Source: Corynebacterium sp. HMSC078H07 (lineage in GTDB: Bacteria; Actinomycetota; Actinomycetes; Mycobacteriales; Mycobacteriaceae). Taken from it: a stretch of 34,845 nucleotides of DNA. Made by a program: the position numbers and the translations under genes. The DNA is taken from contig NZ_KV810518.1 of the NCBI RefSeq assembly GCF_001812805.1, forward strand, positions 1 to 34,845, in the 5' to 3' direction. Positions 1 through 6,499 of this stretch are shown here, piece by piece. Under the pieces are notes generated by a model that made no database searches, was not told the origin of the DNA, and saw only the letters and a program-made list of their open reading frames with translations. The stretch's first letter is position 1; each line of letters starts with the position of its first letter.

Positions 1-208
1 ACCACGGCGTTACTAAATCCGTGGTCCTAACATGTTAACGCGCTGTCGCCAAGAAGTCTTTCTTTCGATGGTGCATGCGCTACAACACCCGCAGACGGCA
101 CTCCTGGTGCAACCTTCTAGCCCCCGATGACTTCGAAGCGCTCAATTCTCAGCTACACTGACCCCAGCAGCATAGCTAACCCCCGACATGTCTAATTTCC
201 GGGGGTCA
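1..208 (+). mobile_element. Right end of an IS3-family insertion sequence (partial)
   Basis: The window opens inside an insertion sequence. A transposase C-terminus (39-161) is followed by about 47 nt of non-coding DNA and then a probable terminal repeat at 187-208, which reads TGACCCCCGGAAATTAGACA on the minus strand. A 7-bp inverted repeat (1-7 and 19-25) lies upstream of the coding remnant. The rest of the element, if present, is left of the window. The IS3 assignment rests on the transposase motif; the exact end is inferred from the TGACCCCC-like terminus. Confidence 0.55.
39..161 (+). pseudogene. IS3-family transposase C-terminal fragment
   Basis: An open frame with no start codon, preceded by a TAA at 36-38 and ended by TGA at 159-161. 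It encodes about 40 residues including YNTRRRHSWCNLLAPDDFEA. This matches the conserved end of IS3-family OrfB (YNxxRRHS, then an SPxxFE-like motif just after the catalytic Glu). The DDE core is not in the window and the in-frame stop just upstream means this is a remnant, not a working transposase. Confidence 0.7.
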
Positions 209-237
209 GGCCCGTGACATGACCCGCTGAACTCGTC

Positions 238-519
238 GTGGCCAACTTCACCTCACTACGCGCTCCAAAACCGGAAGAGCCCGTTTCGCATAAGCGTGGG
301 GCCTATGTCACTGGCTACGAGCACATTCCATCTGGAATGGACTCCACCCGTGGACTGTGGACAAGCGACTACTTATATCGCGAAGCCTGCAAAGTTGGTC
401 CGGTAACACGCAAAGTCATCGGAAGAAGAGAGTGTCTGATGCAGCGGCTGAATGAAGAAGTGGTTGCATTCTCTAGCCACTTGCAGACGACCATCCGAAG
501 AGAAACATGCTTCACTTAG
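238..519 (+). CDS. Hypothetical protein, doubtful
   Basis: A 93-codon frame starting with GTG, rich in Arg, Lys and Glu, with no motif, signal peptide or membrane segment that I recognise. There is no clear ribosome binding site before the GTG. Its stop overlaps the stop of the convergent permease gene (516-518). It lies between an IS end and an AT-rich operon, so it may be a chance frame or a decayed gene. I include it only because it fills the gap from 209 to 515, where I see nothing else. Confidence 0.2.
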   Translation: MANFTSLRAPKPEEPVSHKRGAYVTGYEHIPSGMDSTRGLWTSDYLYREACKVGPVTRKVIGRRECLMQRLNEEVVAFSSHLQTTIRRETCFT

Positions 520-1892
520 TTCCTCGAACGGTGGTCAGCGATGTACTTGTGGTGAAGGTACTTCCAAAGGGAGTAGAAGAGCCCGAACAAGATGAAAGAA
601 AAATAGAGTGCCCCAGCTAATGATAGCGAGACCATCATTGACAGCCCGGCGATTGCAAATTTTATCGACGAACCAAGAACTATCACATGAATGATCGAAC
701 TGACCAGTGCGAATATAACTGCAATCCCGAGGCTGACACACATAAACAGAAATGGTAAACCTGCGAATCTGACAAGATAGATCACCGAGACAGGAAACCC
801 AACTTTATTAAGTCGCTCAGTTGTAATCGTGACCTGATCTACAGCCATTAGAAATGATGCAATCGACAATATTCCTACAAAGAACAGGGGCAAACCAAGC
901 ATGACAAGAAAATCCCAGTTCTGGATTCCCCCACCCACTTGATTCAATGCGTCAGCCTCTGTGTGTGAAACTGAAAGAACAATAGCTGGAATGCCCAGCA
1001 CGTAGGACAACGGCAAGACGATAGACTTCGTCATATTATGAAGCTCTGCAGAGAGTGCGCCCAGTACAGCTATCCCGGGAATGACACCAGCCAATCGGGT
1101 TGTAGCCTTCTCTATCGCTCTGACGATGTGCAGAATAAAACGACTACATAGCCAAAACAAGGCAGATACCATAGCTAGAATGACAAAAAGTCCTGCTTGA
1201 GCACCAGCCTGTGCCGCTATTACAAGAAAGACGACGGGCAGTACAGCGGCCAAGTCTCCCCACCGCAGCCTATTGAGCCCGTCAACTGAAACACGTACAG
1301 GCTTCGCTCCCGATGCCTGAGTCTTCTGCTTCAAGGCGTAACCAATGAACGTGATAATGCCGACAATGAAAACGCTAACAGTGATTATCAGCGTAGCCAT
1401 CAAACTTGAATTCAGCGATATCGGCTCAAAAAGCTGACCAGGGTACAACAAATCGTCAGAGTCCCGACGGGAAATCAGCATCACTAACCGCTGAAAGAGT
1501 ACAGCTACAGGATAAGACAGTAAGATAGCCAAGACTTCGATGAATAGGAGCTGTGCGATGAGCATGACAAGGTACCGTCGAGCCGGCCATCCCACAATTT
1601 GTAGACAACCGATGAAATAGTCAAGTTTGGTAAACGCTCTACTCACTATCTGCGGAATGCAGAAAATCGAGGCAATCGTCCAAGAGATAGCAACATTTGT
1701 CGCTACATTCACCGTGACAGCCTCACCCACTGCTGTACCTTCAGTCGCGGCTCGGGTATTAAGAACAGCTGCAAGTACGCCGATTGAAAAACCGATAGCT
1801 ACCGCAGCTGCAACATTGGGACCTAACGACGCTCGAAAATACGATTTTGTAACTTTAAGCGAGATTGATTGATCGCGATTGGGATTATCCAT
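516..1892 (-). CDS. FtsX-like ABC transporter permease
   Basis: Integral membrane protein of 458 residues and last gene of the minus-strand peptide/ABC operon. I see about ten hydrophobic segments in two clusters, an N-terminal one followed by polar loops and a second set beginning near residue 210, which fits the duplicated layout of FtsX/MacB-type permeases that lack a large extracellular domain. The start is taken at 1892 rather than at the longer upstream frame (1952), because this ATG overlaps the ATPase stop in an 8-bp ATGGATAA junction, the same coupling used elsewhere in the operon. With the preceding ATPase it should form an export or self-protection pump. The substrate is unknown; the peptide encoded at 4248-4391 is the obvious candidate by context. 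Base composition is AT-richer than the backbone, consistent with acquisition. Confidence 0.75.
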   Translation of the reverse strand: MDNPNRDQSISLKVTKSYFRASLGPNVAAAVAIGFSIGVLAAVLNTRAATEGTAVGEAVTVNVATNVAISWTIASIFCIPQIVSRAFTKLDYFIGCLQIVGWPARRYLVMLIAQLLFIEVLAILLSYPVAVLFQRLVMLISRRDSDDLLYPGQLFEPISLNSSLMATLIITVSVFIVGIITFIGYALKQKTQASGAKPVRVSVDGLNRLRWGDLAAVLPVVFLVIAAQAGAQAGLFVILAMVSALFWLCSRFILHIVRAIEKATTRLAGVIPGIAVLGALSAELHNMTKSIVLPLSYVLGIPAIVLSVSHTEADALNQVGGGIQNWDFLVMLGLPLFFVGILSIASFLMAVDQVTITTERLNKVGFPVSVIYLVRFAGLPFLFMCVSLGIAVIFALVSSIIHVIVLGSSIKFAIAGLSMMVSLSLAGALYFSFILFGLFYSLWKYLHHKYIADHRSRN

Positions 1893-2541
1893 TGATTGTC
1901 CCGCCGTCCAAACGAACAATACGATCACATAGCTTTGCAATGCCTGGATCATGGGTAACGATTAGACCGTGTCCACCCTGTGAACCGCACCAATTTTTGA
2001 TTTCACCAAAAGCCCGATGTGCGTTCTTTTCGTCCAAGCTTCCTGTCGGCTCATCGGCGAATAACAACTTTGGGCCACTAGCCAAGGCCCGCGCGATTGC
2101 TGCCCGCTGTGCTTGTCCACCTGAGACTTCTTCAGGCAGAGAGTTCCTTTCGGTTCCAATAGCCAAGCTGTCTAAAACTGTTTTGGGGGAGATCCCCTTC
2201 GGCTTACCCGACAAGGCCCAAGACAACTCCGCGTTCTCAAGCAGGTTTAATCCCGGAATCAATAGGTGGTCTTGGAAAACTATTGATACAGAATCCCTTA
2301 GATGTTTGCGCACCTTTCGTTTTGGCAGGCCCGATATCTGGATTCCATCAAGCACGCTCTTACCTTCGGATAACCGCCCAATACCAGCGAGTCCATTAAG
2401 CAGAGTGGTCTTGCCTGACCCAGACGGCCCCATGAGGGCTACCACTTCGCCATTCGCAATCGAGAAGTTCACATTCCGGAATAGCCAATCCTTCCTGTTC
2501 TGCACCGTGAATTGAAATCCAGCGTCAATAACCTCAAACAT
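1885..2541 (-). CDS. ABC transporter ATP-binding protein, MacB/LolD type
   Basis: A 218-residue stand-alone nucleotide-binding subunit. Visible motifs are Walker A (GPSGSGKTT, about residues 39-47), Q-loop (VFQDHL), signature (VSGGQAQRAAIARAL), Walker B (LLFADEPTGSLD) and H-loop (IVTHD). The DEPTGSLD form and the length are typical of the MacB/LolD/FtsE group that pairs with FtsX-like permeases, and such a permease follows directly. The ATG abuts the stop of the upstream 52-codon gene (TAA then ATG with no gap), so translation is probably coupled. In known bacteriocin loci, pairs like this (LanFE-like or bacitracin-resistance type) remove peptide from the membrane. That role is inferred here. 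Confidence 0.85.
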   Translation of the reverse strand: MFEVIDAGFQFTVQNRKDWLFRNVNFSIANGEVVALMGPSGSGKTTLLNGLAGIGRLSEGKSVLDGIQISGLPKRKVRKHLRDSVSIVFQDHLLIPGLNLLENAELSWALSGKPKGISPKTVLDSLAIGTERNSLPEEVSGGQAQRAAIARALASGPKLLFADEPTGSLDEKNAHRAFGEIKNWCGSQGGHGLIVTHDPGIAKLCDRIVRLDGGTING

Positions 2542-2700
2542 TTACCGGTCCTTCACTGTAGGAATGAAATTTATCAAGAATGCCATGCCACTGATTCTCT
2601 TTAACCGATCTCCCATCAAGAAATCCTCTGTGGCGTCCTCCAGAGTTGGGAGTGCGTAAAATCTTCGCGAGCGAAGGAGAGCTCCTTCGAAGTTAAACAT
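2542..2700 (-). CDS. 52-residue protein coupled to ABC genes; candidate immunity protein or second peptide
   Basis: A small gene wedged between the fused ABC transporter and the MacB-type ATPase. Its ATG overlaps the exporter stop in an 8-bp ATGTTTAA junction, and its TAA directly abuts the ATPase ATG, so it is almost certainly translated. The product starts MFNFEGALLRSRRFY, has a central acidic part (residues 20-31, EDATEDF) and a hydrophobic stretch near the C-terminus (GMAFLINFIP, about residues 38-47), and ends VKDR. It has no Cys and no double-Gly leader. I recognise no family. Position suggests immunity protein, second peptide or transporter accessory; none can be chosen from sequence. 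A longer frame to 2742 exists but lacks the coupled start. Confidence 0.6.
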   Translation of the reverse strand: MFNFEGALLRSRRFYALPTLEDATEDFLMGDRLKRISGMAFLINFIPTVKDR

Positions 2701-4171
2701 TTTCCTCAAGCTCCAATATGCTAGCCGGCAGCATAAATTCAACGAAGTCGGAGTTGTGCGTGGACAGAATTACCCTCGCACCATTGTTGACGTAGTTGCG
2801 TAGTAGCTTTGCGAGATCTCGTTGATCGTCCGTGCCAAGAGAAGAAGTTGGTTCATCCAGGATTAGCGTTCCTTTGTTAGATGAGAGCGCAGCAGCAATA
2901 GCGACTCTTTGTCTCTCGCCTCCGGACATGCGGGCGATAGTGGTCGCCAACGTGCAATCGGGCATTCGCAGAAACCTCAAGTTGTTCATGAATCGCTCGG
3001 AGTCTGGTCCAGTTCCATATAGCTGTAAGGTATCTTCAAGAGTATGTGGAAGTAGCTTCGGTTCTTGACTTACAAAGGCAGTGTCGGTGGGCCCGACCGT
3101 GGCTGCAACGTCGTGCAGGAGCGTAGTCTTTCCGATGCCGCTAGGGCCCAAGATTATCGTGATGCCAGTTGAATCCAGCAGCTTTTGCTGGTTTCTATCC
3201 AGGACTTTTAAGACTCGTTCCGGCAGGGCCTGTCGAGGATTCTCAATATCGTTTAGAGTGGAAATTTCACGCCACGCAGTGTGTGCCTTTGCCCGTTGGC
3301 TGGCCAAAGATAAAGCCCGAAGCAGTGGTGCCATTAATATGAACATGTACATTAGAAACTCGATGAGTTCCGAAGGATCCATGGCTCCTACCCGTACTCG
3401 CCATGACGCTACGCCCAAAGTTGTGACGGCCAGGATGGGTACTATAGAACCATTAAATGGTGCAAACTGAGCTTGTATAGTGGCTGACCGGTAGGTTGCT
3501 TGCTGTAAATTAGCAAAGCTGTTTGTTACGACCCTTTTTAGGTATTCAAGACGCCCATTCAGTGTTGCTACCTTGGCGACCGAGAAGTATATCAATAGGG
3601 TGTCGCTTAGTTCATCTCGAGAGCGGAGGTTTGCCTGTTCCGCCCGAGCCATGCGTTTTAGAAATGGCACACTCAATACTGAAAGGGAAACTCCCATCGC
3701 TAGCACTAAGAGCGTCAATATTGTATCAATACGCAAAAGGGCGATGAAGGCGAAAATGAACATTCCCACCCCAGGGAGTATCTTGCTTATCAGTCCTACG
3801 ATGTAGTGTGCAACTGTATCAGTATCGCCAACGACAACTTGTAGTCCTCTGCCGTGGTTCAGCTCAAACTGGTTTGCGTCGACCGTTGAGATTAGGTCTT
3901 TTTGAAGAGCTCCTCTTATTTTGGCAATCAAGCGCCCTTCTTGTCGAATCAATAGCGCATTGAAAGTGGTTGCAAGAACTACTACCAGTAACAGGGCTAG
4001 TGCTTGCTCTTCGAGACTCTCCCCAACGTTGTTAGAGCCGTCAATTAGCTTCGCAAGTAGGGCGGGCTGTACTACAGAGGATCCTGCGAAGGCGCTTGAA
4101 AACGCAAGACACCAAACAATCTGGCTCGTAACTCCCCAACGGCGAAAGCGTCTGGCGATTTCCATAATCAT
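2693..4171 (-). CDS. ABC exporter half-transporter (membrane domain fused to ATPase)
   Basis: 492 residues: a type I exporter membrane domain (about 1-295, five or six hydrophobic segments) fused to a compact nucleotide-binding domain (about 320-492). The ATPase shows Walker A (GPSGIGKTT), signature (MSGGERQRVAI), Walker B (LILDEPTSSLG) and an H-loop (LSTHNSDF). The protein is about 80-100 residues shorter than typical MsbA/LanT-like half-transporters, and the ATPase part looks trimmed. There is no N-terminal C39 peptidase domain, so if it exports the upstream peptide, leader removal must come from elsewhere or not happen. A GAGGGT ribosome site lies 5 nt before the ATG at 4171. It follows the 47-codon peptide gene by 76 nt containing a hairpin and is coupled to the 52-codon gene downstream. 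Confidence 0.85.
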   Translation of the reverse strand: MIMEIARRFRRWGVTSQIVWCLAFSSAFAGSSVVQPALLAKLIDGSNNVGESLEEQALALLLVVVLATTFNALLIRQEGRLIAKIRGALQKDLISTVDANQFELNHGRGLQVVVGDTDTVAHYIVGLISKILPGVGMFIFAFIALLRIDTILTLLVLAMGVSLSVLSVPFLKRMARAEQANLRSRDELSDTLLIYFSVAKVATLNGRLEYLKRVVTNSFANLQQATYRSATIQAQFAPFNGSIVPILAVTTLGVASWRVRVGAMDPSELIEFLMYMFILMAPLLRALSLASQRAKAHTAWREISTLNDIENPRQALPERVLKVLDRNQQKLLDSTGITIILGPSGIGKTTLLHDVAATVGPTDTAFVSQEPKLLPHTLEDTLQLYGTGPDSERFMNNLRFLRMPDCTLATTIARMSGGERQRVAIAAALSSNKGTLILDEPTSSLGTDDQRDLAKLLRNYVNNGARVILSTHNSDFVEFMLPASILELEENV

Positions 4172-4198
4172 GAGCTACCCTCTAAAGTAGATTGGCGG

Positions 4199-4213
4199 GA
4201 GAGGAGCCCTCTC
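4199..4213 (-). promoter_or_regulatory. Stem-loop between peptide gene and exporter gene
   Basis: A perfect 6-bp inverted repeat (GAGAGG and CCTCTC) with a 3-nt loop sits in the 76-nt gap between the 47-codon gene and the ABC exporter. No U-run follows, so full termination is unlikely. In many bacteriocin operons a weak hairpin here attenuates read-through or protects the short precursor mRNA, giving more precursor than transporter; that function is inferred. Confidence 0.4.
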
Positions 4214-4247
4214 GCTAGTACAATCGGATACATTGCTTTACTGGGCG

Positions 4248-4391
4248 CTAGTTTCCACAGTAAGACCAAGTGATGGTGCTGATGTCCTTGGCACCGCAGT
4301 GTTTCTGACTGAAGGCGCTCTCCTTCCGTTCCTCACTCTTCATTGCAAGGCCGGTTTCGTCGACCATGGCCCGCAGTGTACCGATGTTCAT
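4248..4391 (-). CDS. 47-residue Cys-containing peptide, candidate bacteriocin or signal-peptide precursor
   Basis: A short gene read directly from the minus strand. ATG at 4391-4389 is preceded by a near-ideal AGGAGGG (4400-4406) 8 nt upstream and a TTGACC-17-TAGTCT promoter; TAG is at 4250-4248. The product begins MNIGTLRAMVDETGL. Residues 1-27 are charged and acidic (D11, E12, E20, E21, E24), like a leader. The C-terminal part, residues 28-47, is SQKHCGAKDISTITWSYCGN, with two cysteines (C32, C45) and both S28-x3-C32 and T41-x3-C45 spacings. These would allow one disulfide or two thioether rings, but no LanB/LanC/LanM, radical SAM or protease gene is nearby and no GG cleavage motif is present. 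It is first in an operon with two ABC systems. A secreted antimicrobial or signalling peptide is my inference; I recognise no family. Confidence 0.65.
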   Translation of the reverse strand: MNIGTLRAMVDETGLAMKSEERKESAFSQKHCGAKDISTITWSYCGN

Positions 4392-4425
4392 GTCGCCTAC
4401 CCTCCTGAGCTAGGTTGTATCGGTC

Positions 4426-4454
4426 AGACTATTTATGCCAAGACTGCCGGTCAA
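4426..4454 (-). promoter_or_regulatory. Promoter of the peptide/ABC operon
   Basis: On the minus strand a -35 TTGACC (4454-4449) and a -10 TAGTCT (4431-4426) are separated by 17 nt. A start near 4419 would leave a 5' leader of about 28 nt carrying the AGGAGGG site before the peptide ATG at 4391. No operator palindrome is obvious, and no regulator gene lies in the operon. Confidence 0.5.
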
Positions 4455-4920
4455 TGAATGGGGATAGAATGAGGATAAGTGTTTACAAAGAATTAACCGG
4501 GAATTAATCGTGGGCATTTGTGACTTATTCCGCTTTGTAGGCAGGCATCGCAAGAAGTTGCGAATCGACAGCCACTTGACTTCGTATCGAACGGTTCCCG
4601 GACTGCGACGACCGGAGATCACAGACTTGAAAGGGTGACGTGTCCTCCGGTTTTCGTCGTGTGGGTAGTAGATGGGAGCTGCCTATATCCAATGAGTGTT
4701 TACCCATTAGCAGCTGTGCCGGGCTGGAAGGTGTGCGGTGGTCTCCTTGAAGGAGCAGAGGGAGAGTGCTAAATTCCCATGGTGGCCTAGATTTCGACAT
4801 TGCATATCCGTTGGGGTGTAAGGGAAGTGCTCCTACTGCTCTCTTCCTTCTGTACTGTAGAGGAACTCTGGCAGTTCTTGGGTAGCCTATAATTGCGCAG
4901 GTGGCTCTACACATCACTGA
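4455..4920. other. Non-coding or decayed stretch upstream of the peptide operon
   Basis: About 470 nt with no gene I can support. There are chance frames on both strands (for example a 42-codon GTG frame at 4510-4638, plus strand), but none has a good ribosome site or recognisable product. It separates the peptide operon from the 12-bp repeat array and the recombinase. Confidence 0.4.
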
Positions 4921-5004
4921 ACATATGCTTTAGCATATGGCGGAACATACGCTATAACATATGCCTAAACATGTGTCCCGACATATGGCAAGACATATGC
5001 CAGA
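4921..5004. repeat. Seven tandem 12-bp repeats with a CATATG core
   Basis: Units begin at 4921, 4933, 4945, 4957, 4969, 4981 and 4993, an exact 12-nt period. Each unit starts with a 7-nt core close to ACATATG (variants GCATATG, ACATACG, ACATGTG) followed by 5 variable nt. The core holds the NdeI-like palindrome CATATG. The array starts 40 bp from the stop of the minus-strand recombinase gene. It could be a protein-binding iteron array placed on one DNA face roughly every helical turn, or the remnant of a coding repeat: one plus frame reads HMPKHVSRHMARHMPELM, but with stops at 4930 and 4954. Spacing is too short for CRISPR. Confidence 0.8.
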
Positions 5005-5044
5005 ACTGATGGGCACGCTGATTTACCCTCACAGCTGGGCCGCT

Positions 5045-5653
5045 TTAGGCGTTTTTCAACGCCCGATACACCTTAGGACGAGTAACCCCGAATTCCCGCG
5101 CCAAGGCTGCTTTCGACTCCCCCGCCAGTGTGCGCCGCTTAATCTTCGCTACCTGCTGCGGACTAAGAGCAGGCTTGTGGCCTTTGTACTTGCCTGCCTT
5201 TTTCGCCAACTCAATCCCCTCCGCCTGGCGCTCCCGGATAATGGCACGCTCAAACTCCGCGAAGCTACCGAGAATGCCTAGCATTAAATCTGCACGCGGA
5301 TCCGTGGTGTCTTTCGCAAACGCGAGATTCCCATGCAGGAAAGTAACAGTCACACCTTTGCCGGTAAGTTCATCAACAATGCCGCGAAGATCCGTCAGAG
5401 ATCGGGCGAGGCGACCAATCGACGACACGACGAGTTCGTCACCGTCGCGCATATAGGCCATGCACTCCCCTAGCCCTGGGCGTACAGTCTTGGTGCGGCC
5501 GGAAATCTTATCTTCAAAGAACCGGACGATCCTGCCGGAAGCATTGAGTAGTTCTTTCTGGCGCTGATTATTCTGCTCCACCATGGAAACACGGATATAG
5601 CCCACCCGAAACACGGATGTAGCCCACCCGCTGCCCATGCGAACCAGAGTCAT
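5045..5653 (-). CDS. Serine site-specific recombinase (resolvase/invertase family), 5' end disturbed
   Basis: Small serine recombinase of the resolvase/invertase type. The catalytic Ser is in GYIRVS (residue 23 from this start), followed by the conserved EFERAIIRERQAEGI helix, the SIGRLARSLTDL motif and a C-terminal helix-turn-helix (ALAREFGVTRPKVYRAL). It would cut and rejoin DNA at paired sites through a 5'-phosphoserine link. The start is abnormal: a 22-bp tandem duplication at 5586-5629 repeats the codons for the active-site strand and shifts frame. The likely original start is the ATG at 5660, overlapping the upstream stop as TAATG and encoding MANDSGSHGQRVGYIRVS; that frame now fails. 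The ATG at 5653 gives an intact frame through the second copy but with an unrelated N-terminus. Function may be lost or reduced. Confidence 0.75.
   Translation of the reverse strand: MTLVRMGSGWATSVFRVGYIRVSMVEQNNQRQKELLNASGRIVRFFEDKISGRTKTVRPGLGECMAYMRDGDELVVSSIGRLARSLTDLRGIVDELTGKGVTVTFLHGNLAFAKDTTDPRADLMLGILGSFAEFERAIIRERQAEGIELAKKAGKYKGHKPALSPQQVAKIKRRTLAGESKAALAREFGVTRPKVYRALKNA
5586..5629. repeat. 22-bp tandem duplication at the recombinase active-site codons
   Basis: Two adjacent copies (5586-5607 and 5608-5629) differ at one base. Each encodes RVGYIRVS on the minus strand, the first copy in the frame of the ATG at 5660 and the second in the frame of the downstream protein. As 22 is not a multiple of 3, the duplication causes a frameshift. 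Confidence 0.85.
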
Positions 5654-5659
5654 TGGCCA

Positions 5660-5926
5660 TTAGTCTTCGCCCCGCGGAGAGCTAAAGGAAACAGTCTCTT
5701 GTTCTATGACCGCATCACGATACGATTCAACCACCCGCGCCAAGTCAGACAACTGTGCCCCGTCGAGACCATCAGCGTCAGCAAGCAAGGAGTGCACAAT
5801 CCTACCCAACGCCTGCTGCCCCGACGACAACCCACCATGCAGATCTTTCACTCGCGTCAACGCGGGCACTTCGTCAATATGACTTTCAATATGGAAATCA
5901 TCCGACGGCAACACCACACTCACCAC
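5660..5926 (-). CDS. 88-residue hypothetical protein upstream of the recombinase
   Basis: Starts at an ATG at 5926 and reads MVSVVLPSDDFHIESHIDEV; it is acidic overall and predicted soluble, with a helical middle (GRIVHSLLADADGLDGAQ, LSDLARVVESYRDAVIEQE). I recognise no domain. Its TAA overlaps the probable original ATG of the recombinase (TAATG at 5662-5658), so the two were co-translated and may work together, for example as an accessory or regulatory subunit of the recombinase. This partnership is inferred from position only. Confidence 0.5.
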   Translation of the reverse strand: MVSVVLPSDDFHIESHIDEVPALTRVKDLHGGLSSGQQALGRIVHSLLADADGLDGAQLSDLARVVESYRDAVIEQETVSFSSPRGED

Positions 5927-6176
5927 TTTCTGTAAACATAAGGCCTAGACCCCGCTAGATACGTCTAAAACAATGCTAGTAACGGCCCTATTTTGCAGGA
6001 AACATTCTGCCGCACACCGGCGCAACAATAGGGTGTACCCCTCTTTCGCACCTGGTTCCATCTTGCGGAACCAGCACATCTAAGATATTATACTTCACAC
6101 GAAAGGTGATGAGCCTTAGATAAGTAGAGAGGGAAGGGTCACGTCATTTGGGCGCGGCACTAGTGAACTGGACGAG
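5927..6176. promoter_or_regulatory. Intergenic control region between recombinase unit and toxin-antitoxin unit
   Basis: About 250 nt between divergent units. It contains two inverted repeats: CCCTATT/AATAGGG (5986-5992, 6027-6033) and an 8-bp stem CTGGTTCC/GGAACCAG with a 7-nt loop (6052-6059, 6067-6074). The second overlaps a plausible plus-strand promoter, TTGCGG (6063-6068), 17 nt, TATTAT (6086-6091). A palindrome over the promoter fits autorepression by a HigA-type antitoxin. The first repeat could be part of a recombination site for the adjacent serine recombinase. Both roles are inferences. Confidence 0.4.
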
Positions 6177-6485
6177 GTGGACTTGGTGCGCATCCTCTTC
6201 GAGGACGACGAACTTCAACGAGTGGCCGAGGATGCCTCCTACATCCCCAAACGATGGGGTTCGGACATCATCAAGGCATACCGCAAGAAAATCCAGATCC
6301 TGAAGGGAGCCGTGGATGAACGCGACCTGCGGGCCATGCGGTCGTTGCATCTGGAACAACTGAAAGGCGACCGAGCCGGGACCTCTTCGATCCGCTTGAA
6401 CAAGCAGTTTCGGCTCATCCTCAAATTCGCAACCAACAGCGACGGCCGCGTGGTCATCGTTATTGAAATGGTGGATTACCACTGA
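6177..6485 (+). CDS. higB: HigB-like toxin (RelE superfamily)
   Basis: About 100 residues. The order of conserved parts matches HigB-type mRNA interferases: a helical N-terminus (DDELQRVAED), a middle helix (KAYRKKIQILKGAVDERDL), then LHLEQLKGDRAGTSSIRLNKQFRLILKF and the C-terminal VVIVIEMVDYH; the LKGDR, RLN.QFRL and VDYH elements are family hallmarks. Such toxins cleave mRNA on the ribosome. The GTG at 6177 is used here, but the in-frame GTG at 6186 (MRILFEDDE) is as likely, with GACGAGG just upstream. The gene is followed after 14 nt by the antitoxin, the toxin-first order normal for higBA. Type II toxin-antitoxin units are common on mobile regions, in line with the surrounding IS debris. 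Confidence 0.8.
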   Translation: MDLVRILFEDDELQRVAEDASYIPKRWGSDIIKAYRKKIQILKGAVDERDLRAMRSLHLEQLKGDRAGTSSIRLNKQFRLILKFATNSDGRVVIVIEMVDYH

Positions 6486-6499
6486 GAGAAGGTGAACTC

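Noticed and set aside
4248..4391. Calling the 47-residue peptide a lanthipeptide
   Set aside because: Ring-compatible spacings are present but no modification enzyme or leader cleavage motif is visible, so only a general peptide call is justified.
4510..4638. 42-codon plus-strand frame beside the peptide operon
   Set aside because: GTG start without a good ribosome site and no recognisable product; probably chance.
4525..4917. 130-codon minus-strand frame upstream of the peptide operon
   Set aside because: No ribosome site, Arg/Pro/Ser-rich composition of a random frame and no domain.
4921..5004. 12-bp array as a CRISPR
   Set aside because: Repeats are 7 nt plus 5-nt linkers; there are no 25-40 nt repeats, no spacers of usual size and no cas genes.
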